DNA of 43,096 nucleotides from RGIG9115 sp045128915 (GTDB taxonomy: Bacteria; Bacillota; Clostridia; UBA1381). The stretch lies in assembly GCA_045128915.1 (NCBI GenBank), contig JBGVIT010000037.1:1-43096 (forward strand), read 5' to 3'. The notes beneath the pieces are model-generated. The model was not told the origin of the DNA. It saw only the letters and a list, made by a program, of their open reading frames with translations, and did no database searches. Shown one piece after another: positions 40,455 to 43,096 of this stretch. The first letter of the stretch is position 1. Each line of letters starts with the position of its first letter. Position numbers and translations under genes: made by a program.

Positions 40455-40697
40455 ATGGCAAAGTACACATTGGAAGAGATTATGTGTGGCGAGAAGTACA
40501 ATATTGAGAGCGATGTCTTTATGGAAGTATTCAGGTTGGTGGAGCAAAATGCTGATGCCAAGCTGATACGAGAACAACTTAATACGATTTATGTCAAGCA
40601 CGCACTGCTGACAGCAAAGAAAATGATTGAAGAGGGCGACTCGGTTTCGGATATACCGGAATTGGAGGCGCTCTCTTTGCGTAAGGAGGGAGAATAA
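40455..40697 (+). CDS. 80-aa hypothetical mobile-element protein
   Basis: MAKYTLEEIM... of 80 aa, helical and acidic, with a strong AAAGGAGGTG before ATG 40455. Its stop codon overlaps the start of the DUF6809 gene by 1 base, so the pair is co-translated. Short proteins like this commonly precede DUF6809 genes in Clostridia elements, as I recall. Function unknown. Confidence 0.75.
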   Translation: MAKYTLEEIMCGEKYNIESDVFMEVFRLVEQNADAKLIREQLNTIYVKHALLTAKKMIEEGDSVSDIPELEALSLRKEGE

Positions 40698-40978
40698 TGC
40701 AAATACTTGAAGAATTGTGGTATGGGAACATACACCCAAATGAAAAACATGGTGAGAGCAATATAGAAATGATTAAAATCAGCGATCTAATGAAAAGGCA
40801 CGAAGGAACGTTGGTGAAGTCATTAGATGAGAAAAACAAAGAGATATTCGAAAAATACAGAGACTGTTATGATGAACTGACACAACTTAATGAATGCGAA
40901 GTCTTCAAGATAGGCTTTAAATTAGGTGTCAGGATGCTACTCGAATGCTACGATGACCTAGCGAAGAACCTAAAATAA
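40697..40978 (+). CDS. DUF6809-family protein
   Basis: A 93-aa acidic helical protein beginning MQILEELWYGNIHPNEKH and ending FKIGFKLGVRMLLECYDDLAKNLK, the pattern of DUF6809 proteins found in Clostridia mobile elements. ATG 40697 overlaps the previous stop codon. A bidirectional terminator follows. No function is known. Confidence 0.85.
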   Translation: MQILEELWYGNIHPNEKHGESNIEMIKISDLMKRHEGTLVKSLDEKNKEIFEKYRDCYDELTQLNECEVFKIGFKLGVRMLLECYDDLAKNLK

Positions 40979-40980
40979 AA

Positions 40981-41017
40981 AATTGGTGCAACCGCCATGC
41001 GAGCAGTTGCACCAATT
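40981..41017. terminator. Bidirectional terminator
   Basis: AATTGGTGCAAC and GTTGCACCAATT form a perfect 12-bp stem between the converging DUF6809 gene and the minus-strand RHH gene. Confidence 0.9.
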
Positions 41018-41019
41018 CT

Positions 41020-41220
41020 TTATTTACGAGTCGGTTTAACATTTACATCAGGGTTGATGTCACCATCAATAGAGCCGTGTTCTTCTTCAAACTTTTTGAT
41101 ATTTTCACGAATCAGAACTAATACATGACTGTTTACGCTACGACCTTCGTAGTCGGCAACGTAACCGATTTTATTGAGCATTTCTTCCTCAATCCTTATA
41201 GATACACTTTTAATAGCCAT
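41020..41220 (-). CDS. Ribbon-helix-helix (Arc-like) regulator
   Basis: A 66-aa protein with SVSIRIEEEMLNKIGYVADYEGRSVNSHVLVLIRENIKKFEEEH, the ribbon-helix-helix pattern of Arc/MetJ-type DNA-binding proteins, and an acidic tail. The minus-strand ribbon leader has GAGGTGATTTT before its ATG at 41220. It is divergently placed to the SLOG gene across a 110-base region, so it may repress both. No toxin gene sits next to it. Confidence 0.85.
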   Translation of the reverse strand: MAIKSVSIRIEEEMLNKIGYVADYEGRSVNSHVLVLIRENIKKFEEEHGSIDGDINPDVNVKPTRK

Positions 41221-41250
41221 AAAATCACCTCATAATAAATATATTATGTA

Positions 41251-41279
41251 TTTATTTTATAGCCTTTATGTGCTATAAT
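41251..41279 (+). promoter_or_regulatory. Promoter of the SLOG gene in the divergent region
   Basis: TTTATT at 41251-41256 and extended -10 TGCTATAAT at 41271-41279. AT-rich flanks hold inverted AATTATT/ATAATAT-type repeats where an RHH regulator could bind. Confidence 0.45.
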
Positions 41280-41330
41280 GTTAAAAATAGATATACAGTA
41301 TATCCAAAATAATTTTATGAGGTAATTATT

Positions 41331-41816
41331 ATGAGTGAAGAATTAAGATTACACAGATGTTGTTTTACAGGACATCGTCCTGACAAAATGAAGTTTAGAG
41401 AAAACGAAATTAAGCCATTATTAGAAAAAGCAATAGACGATGCTATTGCAGATGGTTATGTCACCTTTATAACAGGAATGGCAATGGGGACGGATATATG
41501 GGCAGCGGAGATTGTATTGGAGAGAAAGAAGCAGAATAAAGACTTGCATCTGATATGTGCTTTGCCGCACCCAAATTTTGAGAGCAGGCGGAGTATGACG
41601 GAAAAGATGAGATTTAATAAGATAATCAAATATGCTGACATTGTAAAAGAAATTAATGACCACTACTTTACTGGATGTTATCAGGTGAGGAATGAATGGA
41701 TGGTTGACAGGTCAAATCTTGTAATTGCGGTGTTCAATGGACAGAAGAGCGGAACAAAGAATACGGTTGATTATGCAAAGAGAAAAGGTGTAAATGTGGT
41801 TAATGTGCTGAAATAA
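41331..41816 (+). CDS. SLOG-family protein (YpsA/DUF1273-like)
   Basis: A 161-aa SLOG-superfamily Rossmann protein: CCFTGHRPDKM at the start, then GYVTFITGMAMGTDIWAAEIV and DRSNLVIAVFNGQKSGTKNTVDYAKRKG near the end. YpsA-like SLOG proteins bind nucleotides; relatives occur in stress and anti-phage signalling. ATG 41331 follows TGAGGTAATT. It faces the RHH gene, which may regulate it. A signalling role is inferred only. Confidence 0.88.
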   Translation: MSEELRLHRCCFTGHRPDKMKFRENEIKPLLEKAIDDAIADGYVTFITGMAMGTDIWAAEIVLERKKQNKDLHLICALPHPNFESRRSMTEKMRFNKIIKYADIVKEINDHYFTGCYQVRNEWMVDRSNLVIAVFNGQKSGTKNTVDYAKRKGVNVVNVLK

Positions 41817-41928
41817 CCTAAAACAATTGAAAATGCAACTGGTTAGTGTTATAATAAAACTATAAATAAAATAGGTTCGCGAAATTTACAAATACTTTAG
41901 AGAAAAATAATTTACGGAGGATATTTTA

Positions 41929-42630
41929 ATGGATAATTATTCTTTAAAAGAAAATGAATCATTACTGTATAAAGGTGATGCATACGGTATGTTCGAGATT
42001 TTATTAACAAATCTTAATTTGGTACTCATCAAGAAGATAAAAGTTAAAGATTCCAAGAAATTGTTCGCCAAGACATACGAGCAAACAGATATCTCGGTGT
42101 ATTCTACGGATGAAATAAAAATTTACAAGGATGTGCCACAAGTTAAAGTTAAAGATTCAACTGTGGAAATATATTTAGCATCAGGCGAAGAGAAAATTAA
42201 TTTTTATTCAAAAATTGAGGCACATAAGTTCGCAAATGCAATATATGAATTGCTTACTGGAAAAACATTAGCAACAAGAGGTGCGGAAAAAGTTAAAAGC
42301 GCAATTAATATAGTAGATGAAGCATTGGGAATTAACACTGTAAGTACCGTAAAAAATGTAATGGAAAACGGAATTGCGGGAACTATTTTAGGTGGAATTG
42401 GGAAAAAAGCAACCAAGTTTTCCAAAACGTCATCTCTAAAGGAATCAATTGGACTAGTAAAAAAAGTTGTTGATGCCGCTTCGCCAACAACTGATTTACA
42501 CAATAATGCAGAGCAAGATGACTATAATGATAAAGTAGAAAAGATAAAAAAACTAAAAGAATTATTAGACATCGAGGCAATTACTCAAGAAGAATTTGAT
42601 GCTAAAAAGAAAGAGCTGTTGGGGTTGTAA
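41929..42630 (+). CDS. bPH-like protein with C-terminal SHOCT domain
   Basis: A 233-aa protein. The N-terminal half is beta-rich (FEILLTNLNLVLIKKIKV, VYSTDEIKIYKDVPQV), like a bacterial PH domain; the C-terminal 35 residues DKVEKIKKLKELLDIEAITQEEFDAKKKELL are a SHOCT domain. SHOCT is a short tail in phage- and membrane-linked proteins thought to mediate protein contacts. A central Gly/Ser-rich stretch (GIAGTILGGIGKK) lies between. GGAGG precedes ATG 41929. Role unknown. Confidence 0.85.
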   Translation: MDNYSLKENESLLYKGDAYGMFEILLTNLNLVLIKKIKVKDSKKLFAKTYEQTDISVYSTDEIKIYKDVPQVKVKDSTVEIYLASGEEKINFYSKIEAHKFANAIYELLTGKTLATRGAEKVKSAINIVDEALGINTVSTVKNVMENGIAGTILGGIGKKATKFSKTSSLKESIGLVKKVVDAASPTTDLHNNAEQDDYNDKVEKIKKLKELLDIEAITQEEFDAKKKELLGL

Positions 42631-42631
42631 T

Positions 42632-42946
42632 ATGTGTACATTAGATTACGATTTCTTTTTCAAACAATTAAAAGCAGGGATGTGGATTGACGAAACTTGT
42701 TTCTATTTTAGTGATGATCCAAAGGAAGAGGAACACTACATTGGCTTTCTTCCTGAATATGAAAAACCGTATTGGAGTGGTTATTGTGATATTCCGGATG
42801 GTACTGAGTATGAGACTGCAGAGGAATTAGTAAATGCACCAATTTGGGATGGAAAATCGCTCAAAGAAAGATGGAGTGAAGTTCGCATTTGCCACATTGA
42901 AGGATTGTCGCTTGAGAATTGGATGGAAAGTTGTAAGCATGTTTAA
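42632..42946 (+). CDS. Hypothetical protein, 104 aa
   Basis: A small soluble protein with KQLKAGMWIDETCFYFSDDP, then HYIGFLPEYEKPYWSGYC and a helical end. It begins 1 base after the SHOCT gene stop; GGGGTTG overlaps that gene's end and is a weak ribosome binding site, so coupling is likely. I do not recognise the family. Longer reading from 42596 would run through the SHOCT gene. Confidence 0.65.
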   Translation: MCTLDYDFFFKQLKAGMWIDETCFYFSDDPKEEEHYIGFLPEYEKPYWSGYCDIPDGTEYETAEELVNAPIWDGKSLKERWSEVRICHIEGLSLENWMESCKHV

Positions 42947-42982
42947 AGAATAATGAATGGGGATGTTTAAAAACTCCCCCTG

Positions 42983-43012
42983 AAAATCGAGGATGAAAGT
43001 CCTCGATTTTTT
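42983..43012 (+). terminator. Terminator of the last gene pair
   Basis: AAAATCGAGGA, loop TGAAAG, TCCTCGATTTTTT: perfect 11-bp stem with the T-run in its 3' arm. Confidence 0.92.
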
Positions 43013-43026
43013 GTGCAAAAAAATAG

Positions 43027-43096
43027 GCTGAAACCATAGCGGAATCAGCCATTTTGTGGTATAATATAGTTGATGAAAAAATTAATAAACCACAAT
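43027..43096. other. Window end: hairpin and a possible next promoter
   Basis: GGCTGA...TCAGCC (about 43027-43051) is a small inverted repeat; after it, TGTGGTATAAT at about 43055-43065 has a -10-like TATAAT. The last bases carry ACCACAA, the inverse of TTGTGGT. A gene may start beyond the window. Confidence 0.35.

Noticed and set aside
43053..43096. TTGTGGT/ACCACAA inverted repeat at the window end as an element terminus
   Set aside because: Seven bases only and cut by the window edge.
1..43096. CRISPR arrays, rRNA and intact tRNA genes
   Set aside because: No regularly spaced identical repeats and no rRNA or complete cloverleaf were seen by eye.

Overview
The window reads as accessory DNA of a low-GC, Gram-positive, probably spore-forming Clostridia member (Oscillospiraceae/Lachnospiraceae-like gut anaerobe). 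Support: AGGAGG-type ribosome binding sites throughout, frequent TTG/GTG starts, TTGACA/TATAAT-like promoters, a remnant of the spore-coat gene cotJC, and gene families typical of Clostridia (TipAS MerR, DUF6809, SIMPL). No core housekeeping operon or intact RNA gene was seen. Species assignment is inference.

Layout. (1) 1-8.7 kb: a mobile module with a small resolvase, an unrecognised 415-aa protein, a DEAH-type SF2 helicase, a protein built from two tandem copies of an ~80-aa unit, a 43-aa protein, a large serine recombinase, and a cargo operon of a HipA-like kinase, a 69-aa protein and a zeta-type kinase. It abuts a cotJC/manganese-catalase fragment, which looks like the disrupted host site. 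(2) 8.7-9.8 kb: decayed junction DNA with the cotJC fragment, a broken tRNA-Ser-like piece and an 11-bp-period repeat array. (3) 9.8-14.7 kb: PAS protein, nucleotidyltransferase, MerR/TipAS regulator with a 19-bp-spacer promoter, CDP-alcohol phosphatidyltransferase, SDR reductase, rhodanese lipoprotein and a GIY-YIG nuclease. (4) 14.7-20 kb: a compact integrative mobilizable element with a RepA-like ATPase, a hairpin-rich oriT candidate, MobC-like protein, MOBP-like relaxase, excisionase-like HTH, tyrosine integrase and a terminal HTH protein. (5) 20.06-21.39 kb: an IS6/IS240-like insertion sequence on the minus strand.

(6) 21.4-25.1 kb: SWIM zinc-finger protein, WYL regulator, SIMPL protein, hypotheticals and two tiny membrane proteins. 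(7) 25.2-33.2 kb: a defence operon of LlaJI type: HTH protein, two C5 methyltransferases, a B3-like protein, McrB-like GTPase and LlaJI-family nuclease, followed by a third C5 methyltransferase and a Vsr endonuclease. (8) 33.26-35.5 kb: a small gene broken by an in-frame TAG, then a 653-aa cysteine-rich protein with a possible PD-(D/E)xK core. (9) 35.6-36.6 kb: ArsC/Spx-like protein and flavin reductase. (10) 36.58-40.26 kb: a tight five-gene operon of TcmP-like protein, radical SAM protein, two DUF488 proteins and a dual-OB-like protein. (11) 40.4-43.1 kb: small mobile-element proteins, an RHH regulator, a SLOG protein, a bPH/SHOCT protein and a hypothetical.

In the LlaJI-type operon the two methyltransferases should protect the host site from the R1/R2 complex; the third methyltransferase plus Vsr is a Dcm/Vsr-like pair. 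The best candidate for an undescribed system is the five-gene operon at 36.58-40.26 kb. The second is the two-gene cassette at 33.26-35.5 kb. All functions are inferred from motifs read by eye; no database search was run.
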